The notes under the pieces were generated by a model. It did no database searches. It worked only from the letters and a program-made list of their open reading frames with translations, and had not been told where the DNA came from. Made by a program: the position numbers and the translations under genes. A stretch of 64,000 nt of DNA from a virus: positions 62,001-126,000 of IMG/VR virus record IMGVR_UViG_3300020463_000007, one strand, 5' to 3'. Shown here in pieces: positions 26,383 through 33,867 of this stretch; position 1 is the first letter of the stretch; each line of letters opens with the position of its first letter.

Positions 26383-27207
26383 ATGCCGTCACCATTAACC
26401 AAATATCAGCGACAGCCTAAACAATCAATTGACCTTCCTAGCAAAGGAAGATGGTATAGTCAAGGATCTTTGGAAAAGTCTGAAGAACTAGAAGTCTTCA
26501 GTATGACAGCTAGTAACGAAATTGCAACTAAAACTCCTGATACATTACTCAGCGGAAACACTACAGTAGATATTATTAAAAGCTGTATACCAAGCATTAG
26601 AAATCCTTGGGAAATTCCAATGACAGATATCTATACAATTTTAGCTGCAATAAGAATGGCTAGTTACGGTGGCAACATAAATGCAAAAAATACTTGTACA
26701 GAATGCAGTGAGGAAAACAATTACGATATTGATATTCAAAATATGTTAGCTCACTTTGCAAAAGGCAACTTTGAAGATAGTGTTGTTATTGATAATATGA
26801 AATTTAGTTTGAGAGCTTTAACTTTTAGAGAGTTAAATGACATCAATAAACAAAATTTCAAACTCCAACGCACACTATTGCAAGCTGTACCAAATATTAC
26901 AGATGAAAATCAAAAAGCAGAAGAACAACAAAAAGTTTATGACGCACTTTCTGTGTTAAGAAAAAACACAGTTGTTTCATCTATTGCTAAGATTGAAGTT
27001 GATAATGAAGAAGAAACTGATCTAAACGAAATAGCAAAGTTCATAGAAAATGCTGACAAGGATTTTTTTGTAAAAGTTGAACAAGCTGTTATGCGTAACA
27101 ACGAGCAGTTTATTGTTCCTGAAACAGATATCGAATGTGCCAACTGTGGTCATAAGTCTAAGTTAAACATTGAGCTGGACTACTCAAATTTTTTCGCACA
27201 AGGCTAA
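26383..27207 (+). CDS. 26: gp26-like baseplate hub/tail chaperone protein (274 aa)
   Basis: T4-baseplate-hub family protein. Visible features are QSIDLPSKGRWYSQGSLE (about residues 10-27), LEVFSMTASNEIATKTPDTL, IIKSCIPSIRNPWEIPMTDI and AIRMASYGG, then a four-cysteine zinc-finger-like arrangement (CTECSE near residue 106 and CANCGH near 251). This matches the T4 gp26 class of hub assembly proteins (T4 208 aa). The last codons overlap the heptamer A-AAT-TTT at 27186-27192, followed by an open -1 frame, so this is probably the short product of a pair. It is transcribed alone on the plus strand from a late promoter at 26343. Confidence 0.82.
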   Translation: MPSPLTKYQRQPKQSIDLPSKGRWYSQGSLEKSEELEVFSMTASNEIATKTPDTLLSGNTTVDIIKSCIPSIRNPWEIPMTDIYTILAAIRMASYGGNINAKNTCTECSEENNYDIDIQNMLAHFAKGNFEDSVVIDNMKFSLRALTFRELNDINKQNFKLQRTLLQAVPNITDENQKAEEQQKVYDALSVLRKNTVVSSIAKIEVDNEEETDLNEIAKFIENADKDFFVKVEQAVMRNNEQFIVPETDIECANCGHKSKLNIELDYSNFFAQG

Positions 27208-27428
27208 TTCAGACAAAAGATTCTGATCTCAAGAAATTAGCCGAAGATTACGAAGACGAGATCAAAGGTATAAAGCATCAAGTTTATCAGTTATGCTGGT
27301 ACATGCGTGGTGGTGTAGATTCTTATAAGTTGCTACACGATACTGATTTGGAAGATTTTGAAATAATGAATAAAATTGTTATGGATAATATTAAAAATTC
27401 CAAAGACACTGGTATGCCTTTAGTATAA
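27174..27428 (+). CDS. gp51/GT-like extension read by -1 frameshift from the gp26-like gene
   Basis: Open frame in the -1 register relative to the gp26-like gene, from just after a TGA at 27171 to TAA at 27428. Its residues are coding-like: IQTKDSDLKKLAEDYEDEI, HQVYQLCWYMRGGVDSYKLL, DLEDFEIMNKIVMDN. There is no ATG before 27303, and that one has no ribosome-binding site, so it is unlikely to be translated on its own. The 32-base overlap with gp26 contains the slippery heptamer, so a 270 + 78 = 348-residue fusion is expected. The W-Y-M-R-G-G and D-F-E-x-M-N pattern recalls T extensions of tail chaperones (lambda G/GT). In T4 the gene after 26 is 51. Mechanism is inference. Confidence 0.7.
   Translation, partial: AGLLKFFRTRLIQTKDSDLKKLAEDYEDEIKGIKHQVYQLCWYMRGGVDSYKLLHDTDLEDFEIMNKIVMDNIKNSKDTGMPLV
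27186..27192 (+). other. Slippery heptamer A-AAT-TTT for -1 frameshifting
   Basis: Zero-frame codons AAT TTT are preceded by A, so both tRNAs can re-pair one base back (AAA, TTT); the T-run continues to 27194. It is the only X-XXY-YYZ site inside the short window (27174-27204) in which a shift into the downstream frame is possible. No strong stimulatory stem is obvious directly after it. Confidence 0.7.
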
Positions 27429-28784
27429 TTATTGATTCCAAAAGTCGTCGTCTTTAGAAATATCTTTGAAAGCATCACTCGCAGAAGAACCACTACCTGG
27501 CGTTAGAGGATTAACTGGTTCCAACGGATTATCATCTTTGGCTTTAGCAAGATTATCACCTGAGGTAGTACCCAATCCTACTATAGACATAGCTTCTTCA
27601 TAACCAGTATCGCCTAAGGCTTTTATCATATGTTCAGTTACATCTTCTGCTGTTGAATATTTGCTAGTAAAAGGATCGTACGCAAATATAAAATCAGCCA
27701 TTGCATTTGCTAATTTTTCTGCAAACTTTGTATCAAACGCAGAATATACCAACCCTGCGGCTGCAAATCTACTTCCCCATTTTAGGCCAAATGTAACCCA
27801 TTTGCCAGGATTGAGAAATCGCACTATTGGCATTATTACTTTACTAGCTAGGCCTTTTTTCTTGGCCTTATCTACTATTGCGCCTTTGCGTTGTGCGTAG
27901 ATCCAAAATATTCCAGACGCTAAAGTGTTTATACCTACTGCACTCATCCAAGCAACCGATGCATTCACAGTAGTTGTTCGCAACCTTACCATGTCTGCAT
28001 TATATTCTGCTTGTCCGTAAAACTTATTTGGATCAGTTGGGTGTGGATAGCCTACTCTACCTCCTGTGTCAATAGTGTCTAAAGGATTGTCTGACAGTTC
28101 TCCACCCTTGCCCCAGTTCAATTTTGTTTTGTACCAGGCTTTGAGTCTTACAGCATTCACAACCAATGCAACCGGCATAAAGATATTGATCATTTGGAAA
28201 AGTCTTGCAGTAAAAATCTTACCTGCTCCTTTTTCAAGTCTATTCCATGTTGCTCCAGAACCTTTGATTAACTTTGCTTCTTCTTTTGCTATAACATTAT
28301 CTAGGAAGTTTCCTGACTTAGCAAACGCAGCTTTTGCAGTTGGATTGCCTTTGGCAATCTGTTTTTCCATAAACTGCATCTGCATAGTTTTTACCACAGC
28401 CGCTTTGTTACCAAAAGTTAATTTTTTATTTTTGATAGCTTTTTTAAGCATATCATCAGTAACCTGTGCTGAGTATTTAGGCTCGCCAAATTTCCATCTG
28501 CCTTTGACTTTGTCTTGTTGTGCCCATTTCATTTGTTTTTCGTCGTAGATATATCTCTTTTTACCATCTGTGATTGTTGTTTGGTCAGGTATATGCTTAC
28601 CAGTAGGTTTGTAATTTTTAATATCTAAATCATCAGCATAACTTTTAATTGCGTTGATTCCCTTGTCAAGACCATAAACTCCAACAGAGGTTGCAATAGC
28701 TCCAATTAGCAATGGGATTAAAGGTATTGCTTCATTTAATTGCTGTTTTTGGTGTTTATGCTGTATTATTTCCAGAACTTGCAT
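27429..28784 (-). CDS. Membrane-segment protein, possible internal head/ejection protein (451 aa)
   Basis: I do not recognise the family. N-terminus MQVLEIIQHKHQKQQLNEA fits a T4 capsid-targeting leader: about 18 residues ending in L-x-E|A, the prohead protease consensus that also occurs in gp23 here. Hydrophobic segments follow at about residues 19-40 (IPLIPLLIGAIATSVGVYGL), 195-215 (LFQMINIFMPVALVVNAV) and 280-300 (WMSAVGINTLASGIFWIYA), with an amphipathic one near 345-360. Between them are basic stretches. The C-terminus is acidic and ends DDDFWNQ. It has its own late promoter and converges on the gp26/gp51 unit with no gap. Inference: a protein packaged in the head and delivered with DNA to the host membrane; a membrane or lysis-related role is possible. 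Confidence 0.6.
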   Translation of the reverse strand: MQVLEIIQHKHQKQQLNEAIPLIPLLIGAIATSVGVYGLDKGINAIKSYADDLDIKNYKPTGKHIPDQTTITDGKKRYIYDEKQMKWAQQDKVKGRWKFGEPKYSAQVTDDMLKKAIKNKKLTFGNKAAVVKTMQMQFMEKQIAKGNPTAKAAFAKSGNFLDNVIAKEEAKLIKGSGATWNRLEKGAGKIFTARLFQMINIFMPVALVVNAVRLKAWYKTKLNWGKGGELSDNPLDTIDTGGRVGYPHPTDPNKFYGQAEYNADMVRLRTTTVNASVAWMSAVGINTLASGIFWIYAQRKGAIVDKAKKKGLASKVIMPIVRFLNPGKWVTFGLKWGSRFAAAGLVYSAFDTKFAEKLANAMADFIFAYDPFTSKYSTAEDVTEHMIKALGDTGYEEAMSIVGLGTTSGDNLAKAKDDNPLEPVNPLTPGSGSSASDAFKDISKDDDFWNQ

Positions 28785-28814
28785 TGTAAAACCTTAAATT
28801 ATATTAACTAGTAG

Positions 28815-28822
28815 TATTTATG
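28815..28822 (-). promoter_or_regulatory. T4-type late promoter, CATAAATA
   Basis: Minus-strand CATAAATA 30 bases before the ATG of the 451-aa protein. Directly upstream of it lies a 12-base palindrome, ACCTGTTCAGGT (28823-28834), which could be a protein-binding site. Confidence 0.7.
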
Positions 28823-28850
28823 ACCTGTTCAGGTATTTAAATATTAGTTC

Positions 28851-29036
28851 ATGATTCAGAAATATAAAATATTAGACAATCTTGACAACGAAATTGATAT
28901 AGTTAACTCGATAGAAGAAGCTAATCAATATATTCAAATGTATAAAGACATAAATCCGCATTTAGAATTGCGATATGAATCATTTGAATATAGTACTGTT
29001 AAAAGTGGTTTCGGAAGAGATCCTGATTTGCATTAA
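28851..29036 (+). CDS. Small acidic protein (61 aa)
   Basis: Short plus-strand ORF: MIQKYKILDNLDNEIDIVNS, then IEEANQYIQMYKDINPHLEL and a C-terminal GFGRDPDLH. The composition (balanced E, D, K, aromatic-spaced) looks like a real small phage protein rather than a random frame, and nothing larger overlaps it. The ribosome-binding site is poor and no clear promoter was seen. A hairpin with T-run (29056-29076) lies just downstream and may end its transcript. The function is unknown. Confidence 0.5.
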   Translation: MIQKYKILDNLDNEIDIVNSIEEANQYIQMYKDINPHLELRYESFEYSTVKSGFGRDPDLH

Positions 29037-29055
29037 AGTAAGTAGTATATGTTTG

Positions 29056-29076
29056 AAATGAGCTAAAGCTCATTTT
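29056..29076 (+). terminator. Terminator-like hairpin after the 61-aa gene
   Basis: AAATGAGC, loop TAAA, GCTCATTT followed by TGTTTTC. An 8-bp stem 19 bases after the 61-aa stop codon. The sequence is nearly symmetric, so it could act in either direction. Confidence 0.5.
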
Positions 29077-29335
29077 GTTTTCGCTAACGCTCAAACATTG
29101 TATTTAAAAAGCAATTTACGAAGTAAATTGTAATTGCTTCATGTAGATTGTTTCAGTCAGACGGAACCTAATCGCTGGTTCCATCTAATCTTGACACTTC
29201 ATGTGAGTTCGTCACAGCCGAGATTCGGAAGTAGGTGTTTGACTTTGCTACTGGGCTCTGACCTTTCCCAACCTACGTCGATATCACGAAAAAATTTGCA
29301 AAACCGCTTTACCGCTTCGCGGATTTCTTCGCTAT

Positions 29336-29367
29336 CCCCTGCCTCGTTCCTAGTGCTAGGGGTTTTT
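29336..29367 (+). terminator. Terminator-like hairpin within the structured region
   Basis: CCCCT (29336-29340) can pair with AGGGG (29358-29362), with an alternative inner hairpin CCTAG-TG-CTAGG, followed by TTTTT. It would end a plus-strand transcript of the hairpin-rich region. Confidence 0.45.
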
Positions 29368-29455
29368 GTAGCATACAGCCTGTTGAACGACACCAGAATC
29401 TGAACATAGGTCATATGTCCTCAAGGTGAGTCGAGCGTCCCGACTAATCAGTGTT

Positions 29456-29890
29456 CTATAGTTTGCCTAAAGTGTTTTTTAGATGTTCTTTTAAGATTTT
29501 TGAACTGCCTACTCGTACATTAATGATTCCGTTATAGTATTCATCGGTCTCAAGTACTCTACGATCAAACTGTTCTTTTGCCTCTATGTAACTTAATACG
29601 CCTCTGCTTGGACAATAATGTAAAATTTCTCTAGTAAAGCTGTCTTTGCCTAGTTTAAGCACATCTGCATTCAAATGATCTGAAGATCCCCAATAGTCTC
29701 TCCAATCACTTTCTTTATATCCGCGCCTTTTATTAATCTTGCCTTTGAGTGGTGGCTTACTTGTCTTAAATTTTGCTAATTTTTTGCCTATGTACTTTCG
29801 ATTATTAGTGAGATTGGTTATTAAATATACAAAACCTTCGCAATCACTTGGTAATTCTTCTACTTCGTCTCCTCGATAAGTCCATTGCAT
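29456..29890 (-). CDS. GIY-YIG family endonuclease-like protein (144 aa)
   Basis: A GIY-YIG nuclease domain fills the protein: GFVYLITNLTNNRKYIGKK (residues 19-37) gives the two Tyr motifs (VY at 21-22, YIG at 33-35). These are followed by RDYWGSS with a candidate catalytic Arg, SYIEAKEQF with the candidate metal-binding Glu (about 105) and YYNGIINVR with the conserved Asn. All key positions seem present. No separate DNA-binding domain is attached, so it could be a homing or free-standing nuclease (Seg/Mob type) or a host-DNA-degrading enzyme. It overlaps the upstream 82-aa gene by 31 bases and ends at the hairpin-rich region. Confidence 0.8.
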   Translation of the reverse strand: MQWTYRGDEVEELPSDCEGFVYLITNLTNNRKYIGKKLAKFKTSKPPLKGKINKRRGYKESDWRDYWGSSDHLNADVLKLGKDSFTREILHYCPSRGVLSYIEAKEQFDRRVLETDEYYNGIINVRVGSSKILKEHLKNTLGKL

Positions 29891-30108
29891 TCTGTACTTA
29901 CCTGAGGGTCTATATCTTGCTGGTCTTTTTTGGCTTTGAATGTATAATGTATCTCTTCCATACGTTCTTTAGCCAAAGATCTTATTTCACGAAGCCATCG
30001 TCTACTGCTTGCATGCGTTCTATGTGAGCATCTAGCTTCAAATGCTTCATTAGCTTTATAGTATTCTAAATATGCTTTTGTTAATTTATCATGAATATCA
30101 TCTGACAT
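29860..30108 (-). CDS. Small charged protein of unknown function (82 aa)
   Basis: Helical, highly charged protein: MSDDIHDKLTKAYLEYYKAN, then SSRRWLREIRSLAKERMEEI and HYTFKAKKDQQDID. No known domain recognised. It lies 8 bases after gp46 and overlaps the GIY-YIG gene, so it is part of the gp47-gp46 operon and probably expressed early. The Arg/Trp-rich central helix could contact nucleic acid or a partner protein; that is speculation. Confidence 0.65.
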   Translation of the reverse strand: MSDDIHDKLTKAYLEYYKANEAFEARCSHRTHASSRRWLREIRSLAKERMEEIHYTFKAKKDQQDIDPQVSTECNGLIEETK

Positions 30109-30116
30109 TTCTCCAC

Positions 30117-31889
30117 CTACTCTACAATTTCAACATCATTTGCATAACTTGTAAAGCCGTTTTCTTTTACAACTCTTAGTACAGTATTCACACGACCTAC
30201 AAGTTCATCTTTATGTGAGATGAGATAAACATTTTTTTCACCTTCACGTCCCATTTTCTTAAGTACAGCTAGTGATCCTTCTACACCAGCAGTATCCATA
30301 CCACTATCAATTAGCTCATCTATAAACAGTAAGTTAATCTTTTGATATAAACTTTCCCAAACATCACGGAAAGCAAAGCTCATACCTAATATTAATCTGT
30401 TTCTTTCACCCCTACTTAGATTATCAAAGTCTAAATCTTGTCCTAGCTGTGTAATTTCTACATTTAAATCATTTTGAAACACAACTTGATGCGGAAGACC
30501 AAGTTTATCTAAGAAGTAAGTGAGTCTATTATTTAGATATGCTAAATTTTGGTCGATAATCTTTTTACGTATGAAACTATCTTTGTTTGTGAGCAGTTTT
30601 AACAAGAATTCTTGATGTTCTTTGAAGTTGTCTAGTCTATTTACAGCTTCCCAGTTTATTTCTTGTATAGCACTACTGTTTAATTCGTCAATCTGTTTTT
30701 GATAAGGATCAATCTCTTCTTGTTTACTGACCAATGACTGTTTTAAAGTCTCAACATTCTGTCTATGTTCATATGCTTCTTTAGCTGTTTCATAAAATGT
30801 ATTTGGCTTACCGTTTATATCACCAATTTCATCAAGAGACTTCATAACATCTGAACATTTTACTTTTATTTCATCTGCGTATGCTTTTGCATCTTCAAGT
30901 TCTTTGTTTTTCTTTTCTAATATTTCATCTTTTTTGTCAGCCTGTAAAGATTGACCACAAGTATAGCAAGTAGCATTATCTAAATCTGTTATATCTTTAG
31001 CAACTGCATCAACTGATCTGTCTGCACGTTGTAGTGCTGGCTCTAGTGTAGCTAATTCTTTCTTAAGTCCTGTGATCTGATTATTATGTTCGTTCCATGC
31101 ACCTAGTTTTTCATGTGACTCAAGTTCAGTATCAATATCTAAATGTTCCAGTTCAGTAATACTACTTTCTAGTTTTTTAACATCTTGATCTTTTTTTGCA
31201 AGCCAAGCACGTTGGGTGCCTTGTAAATTTTCTATAGTAGAATTAATTTTTTCATTAGCAGTTTGTATTGCTTCAATTTTTAATGTTTCTTCAGTAATTA
31301 ATTCTCTTGTTTTTTTAATTTGTTCTTTTAAAGACTCTGCCTTTTCAGATAGTATTGTTATTCCAAGTAGTTGTTCAATTATTGCACGTTGATCATTTTG
31401 TTTCATAGCAAGGAAAGGCTCAGTATATGTGTTTAGTGCAACAATATGTTTGAACATGTCGTGACTCATATCTAACAAGTCATTAATAAACTCTTGAGTT
31501 TTACGTGAATCACCTTGCGACTCGTCTGTCATTTCTTGTTCTTCGTTATTCACATAAAATTTTAATAAATTAGGACTACGTCCTCGTTCAATTCTGTAAT
31601 CAACTCCGTTCTTTTCAAAATGTAGTGTAACTAACATTCCTTTGCTGTTAGTTTTGTTAATTAAATTGTTTCTTCTTATGTTTGTTAGTGCTTGTCCAAA
31701 TAATGCATAGCTTAAGGCATTAATGATAGTAGTTTTTCCAGTTCCGTTACGTGAACCACTGTCATCACCTCCTTGATCTAAGTTTTCACCAAGCACTAGA
31801 GTAAGTTGATCTTGATTAAAATCAACAGCCTGAGTCTGGTTACCCACACTCATAAAGTTTTTTACGGTTAAGTCTTTAATTTCTATCAT
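30117..31889 (-). CDS. 46: Recombination endonuclease subunit gp46 (Rad50/SbcC-like ATPase)
   Basis: SMC/Rad50-type ATPase that works with gp47 to resect DNA ends for recombination-dependent replication (590 aa; T4 560). Walker A is GSRNGTGKTT at about residues 45-54. A coiled-coil middle contains a zinc-hook CYTCGQ near residue 308. The ABC signature is LSRGERNRLILGMSF near 488 and Walker B is LLFIDELIDSG near 520, followed by a D-loop-like segment and the switch His in LISHKDEL. The start codon overlaps the gp47 stop by 4 bases (ATGA), indicating coupled translation. A basic YIEIKDLTVKNFMSVG-type N-terminus is intact; nothing is missing. Confidence 0.96.
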   Translation of the reverse strand: MIEIKDLTVKNFMSVGNQTQAVDFNQDQLTLVLGENLDQGGDDSGSRNGTGKTTIINALSYALFGQALTNIRRNNLINKTNSKGMLVTLHFEKNGVDYRIERGRSPNLLKFYVNNEEQEMTDESQGDSRKTQEFINDLLDMSHDMFKHIVALNTYTEPFLAMKQNDQRAIIEQLLGITILSEKAESLKEQIKKTRELITEETLKIEAIQTANEKINSTIENLQGTQRAWLAKKDQDVKKLESSITELEHLDIDTELESHEKLGAWNEHNNQITGLKKELATLEPALQRADRSVDAVAKDITDLDNATCYTCGQSLQADKKDEILEKKNKELEDAKAYADEIKVKCSDVMKSLDEIGDINGKPNTFYETAKEAYEHRQNVETLKQSLVSKQEEIDPYQKQIDELNSSAIQEINWEAVNRLDNFKEHQEFLLKLLTNKDSFIRKKIIDQNLAYLNNRLTYFLDKLGLPHQVVFQNDLNVEITQLGQDLDFDNLSRGERNRLILGMSFAFRDVWESLYQKINLLFIDELIDSGMDTAGVEGSLAVLKKMGREGEKNVYLISHKDELVGRVNTVLRVVKENGFTSYANDVEIVE

Positions 31890-32896
31890 AGGTCGTTGTA
31901 AATATCCATAAGTGTCTTTTTGTTAAATTGATCGGAGTCAATTGCTGAAATCTCACCAGCAACTATTTGGTCAACTGATTCAAATTGTTGTATATCTAGT
32001 TCAGTAGATATTTCTTCAATTTGTTTTTGTGGAATTAATGAAATTTCTCTGCATTTATGTTGATTAATAAAAGTTTCTTTTATAAAACTGGCTTCTTCAT
32101 AGCTGATCGGTACATCTATAGTAACTCTAAGATACATTTTACTTTTAATAATGTCTTGTTTAGGATCTAATAGTTTACTTAGTGTAGTCGTTCTATACTT
32201 AGGACAGTCTTCCCAGTTTATATATTCAGGCTCTTTGTTGTTTTCTCTGTCAAGAATCATCATGCCACGTTTGTCGTCCCAAGCATCTGCATAATTATGT
32301 GGAAAAGCATTTCCTAAGTAATGGATTTTTCCTTGTTGCTGTCTTTTATGGAAGTGTCCGCTAAACACGTATTCTTGATGTTTGAAATGTTCTGCTTTAA
32401 GTTCGCCTGTGTCGGGCATTTGAACCATTGCGTTCATATAAAAACTCGGTAATTCAAAATGACCAAACATATATTTGCTTTTTATGTCTTTAATCTTTTT
32501 CCATTCTTCTCCTACTAACCAAGGTACTAAAGTAACATCTTCTTGTGTTGTAATTTCATCAATAAAAGTGATACCTGGAATATGTTTTGCAAAGGCAGTT
32601 GAATTCACATCTCGTTTATCTTTATAATATAAATCATGGTTACCATCAAAAAAGAAAAACTGTTCAAACGCTGCGCCAAGTTTTTCCATACTACGAATAG
32701 TTGCATCCATAGTGGTAAGATTCAAACTATTTCTATTATGATGCCAATCGCCACAAAAGATTCCTGTTTCACAATTATTTTCTTTTGCATTCTGTATAAA
32801 CCAATCTACAAATTGCTCACAGTCATCATTATGTACTTTTGAATTGCCTTTTAATCCCAGATGGATGTCAGTAAAGACTGCTGCTTTCTTGAACAA
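31886..32896 (-). CDS. 47: Recombination endonuclease subunit gp47 (Mre11/SbcD-like)
   Basis: Metallophosphoesterase nuclease partner of gp46 (336 aa; T4 339). Metal-binding motifs in order: FTDIHLG (Asp10, His12), FCGDWHHNRNSL, FFFDGNHDLYY with the N-H-D triad, MFGHFELP and FSGHFHKRQ. The start is TTG at 32896, with a good AAGGAG ribosome-binding site 6 bases upstream; no in-frame ATG is nearby that keeps the first motif. It is the first gene of an operon with gp46, the 82-aa protein and the GIY-YIG nuclease, driven by a sigma70-type promoter at 32923-32951. Confidence 0.95.
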   Translation of the reverse strand: MFKKAAVFTDIHLGLKGNSKVHNDDCEQFVDWFIQNAKENNCETGIFCGDWHHNRNSLNLTTMDATIRSMEKLGAAFEQFFFFDGNHDLYYKDKRDVNSTAFAKHIPGITFIDEITTQEDVTLVPWLVGEEWKKIKDIKSKYMFGHFELPSFYMNAMVQMPDTGELKAEHFKHQEYVFSGHFHKRQQQGKIHYLGNAFPHNYADAWDDKRGMMILDRENNKEPEYINWEDCPKYRTTTLSKLLDPKQDIIKSKMYLRVTIDVPISYEEASFIKETFINQHKCREISLIPQKQIEEISTELDIQQFESVDQIVAGEISAIDSDQFNKKTLMDIYNDL

Positions 32897-32922
32897 ATAT
32901 TACTCCTTATATTTCCTGTATT

Positions 32923-32951
32923 ATTATAAAGTCTTATGTATAAAAAGTCAA
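32923..32951 (-). promoter_or_regulatory. Sigma70-type promoter for gp47-gp46
   Basis: Minus strand: -35 TTGACT (32946-32951), 17-bp spacer, -10 TATAAT (32923-32928). It lies between the gp55 stop and the gp47 start. Near-consensus host-type promoter, no late motif, consistent with early or middle expression of recombination genes. Confidence 0.8.
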
Positions 32952-32954
32952 CAA

Positions 32955-33788
32955 TTAGTTTTGTTTAGCCCTTGCTTCGGCTTCCCTTTTCATATAACTT
33001 TCCCATTCACCTGCATGTTGTCTAGTGTAACTTGGATCCATACCGTTTTGTTCTAAAATATCATCTCTGATATTTTGATTGCGTTTTTCCAAATTTATTA
33101 CTCTTACAAAACTGTTTGTTACAGCCGCAGTATAGTATGCAAATGGATTATTTGATTTTGATTCGTCAAATTGTAAACCAATTTGTGCTAATTGTAGGAT
33201 TGCTTGACCTTTCATTTCATCATTATATGTATATCCTCGAACATTTCCTCTCGTAGCGTATCTTTCGCATAGTTTGATCCACATATTAGCTAGTTTGGGA
33301 GTAGCTTGTCCTTCTGTTTTGGAAAAATAGCCGTTTTCCATTCCCCCAACCCAATGACTTTTACCTATACAAATTAAATCATCGTGTTCGTTAAATTTCC
33401 AATGTTGGAATGGAGGAAAATTTAGTTTTACTCTTGTGTCTGCTATTGTTTTAGGATTTTTCTTCCTGCCTTTTTCTTCTGGAATATGATCGAACGTCAT
33501 TATTCTAAAAATAAGTTCTTGTTTTGTAATTTTCTTATAATCAACCTCACATTCGGCTAGTTTTACTTTTATTCCTTGTGCTTTTTTGCTATCATAGTCT
33601 TGTAATCCTAGTCTTTTTGCTTTATTTCTTTTTGCTTCAGCAATAGTTCTAATATTAATCCTTTCCAAACTTGGAAGAATTATATCAAATTGATTGTATG
33701 AGTCGTCAGTAAAGCTACTAAATGTGCTTTTTGACTTATGTATTTCGGATAATATATCCTTGTTGTTTAAGTAGTTAATTTTTTTCAT
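32955..33788 (-). CDS. 55: Late-transcription sigma factor gp55
   Basis: Phage sigma factor that directs RNA polymerase to late promoters of the TATAAATA type found throughout this window. The recognisable core is in the C-terminal half: GYTYNDEMKGQAILQLAQIG, then FDESKSNNPFAYYTAAVTNS and FVRVINLEKRNQNIRDDILE, the region-2-like helices of gp55. At 277 aa it is longer than T4 gp55 (185 aa), with an extra N-terminal part including a basic AKRNKAKRLGLQDYD stretch and an FPPFQHWKFNEHDDLICIGK segment. It is transcribed from a perfect-consensus sigma70 promoter (33810-33838), as needed for a regulator made before late genes. Confidence 0.88.
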   Translation of the reverse strand: MKKINYLNNKDILSEIHKSKSTFSSFTDDSYNQFDIILPSLERINIRTIAEAKRNKAKRLGLQDYDSKKAQGIKVKLAECEVDYKKITKQELIFRIMTFDHIPEEKGRKKNPKTIADTRVKLNFPPFQHWKFNEHDDLICIGKSHWVGGMENGYFSKTEGQATPKLANMWIKLCERYATRGNVRGYTYNDEMKGQAILQLAQIGLQFDESKSNNPFAYYTAAVTNSFVRVINLEKRNQNIRDDILEQNGMDPSYTRQHAGEWESYMKREAEARAKQN

Positions 33789-33809
33789 CTTTACTCCAAG
33801 TTATATTCT

Positions 33810-33838
33810 ATTATAATGTATGTAGTTAATTTTGTCAA
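33810..33838 (-). promoter_or_regulatory. Consensus sigma70 promoter for gp55
   Basis: Minus strand: TTGACA (33833-33838), 17-bp spacer, TATAAT (33810-33815), a full match to the bacterial consensus. It directs gp55, 22 bases downstream of the -10. The -35 box abuts the plus-strand late motif of gp48. Confidence 0.88.
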
Positions 33839-33845
33839 CTAAATA
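33839..33845 (+). promoter_or_regulatory. Probable late promoter, CTAAATA variant, for gp48 operon
   Basis: Plus-strand CTAAATA 22 bases before the gp48 ATG, with AGGAG at 33852-33856. It deviates from TATAAATA but is the only candidate upstream of the baseplate operon. Confidence 0.5.
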
Positions 33846-33867
33846 ATGTATAGGAGTTACCAAAAAT

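Larger units (their letters stand above)
29051..29455. other. Hairpin-rich gene-free region, candidate structured RNA
   Basis: About 400 bases without a convincing gene but dense in inverted repeats: GTTTGA/TCAAAC (29051, 29091) around ATGAGC-TAAA-GCTCAT; CAATTTAC-GAA-GTAAATTG (29112-29130); GGAACC/GGTTCC (29163, 29177); TGTGA-GTTCG-TCACA (29202-29216); CCGA/TCGG (29218-29228); GTAGGT/ACCTAC (29231, 29271); CCGC-TTC-GCGG (29312-29322); CCTAG-TG-CTAGG (29349-29360) followed by TTTTT on the plus strand; ACATA/TATGT near 29403; AGTCG/CGACT near 29430. Base composition is less AT-rich than the neighbours. The T-run favours plus-strand transcription, but no promoter was found. It lies next to a GIY-YIG nuclease gene, yet I see no group I intron core. 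Class unknown. Confidence 0.5.

Noticed and set aside
28066-28548. Plus-strand ORF of 160 aa opposite the 451-aa protein
   Set aside because: No ribosome-binding site or late promoter, and low-complexity hydrophobic composition typical of an antisense frame.
29199-29414. Minus-strand ORF of 71 aa in the hairpin-rich region (and plus-strand ORF 29134-29403)
   Set aside because: Both frames are open over the same inverted repeats, neither has a good start region, and the RNA-like structure is the stronger signal. Kept only as an alternative in the findings.
29051-29455. Group I intron next to the GIY-YIG gene
   Set aside because: No recognisable P7/P3 core sequence and no interrupted gene on either side.
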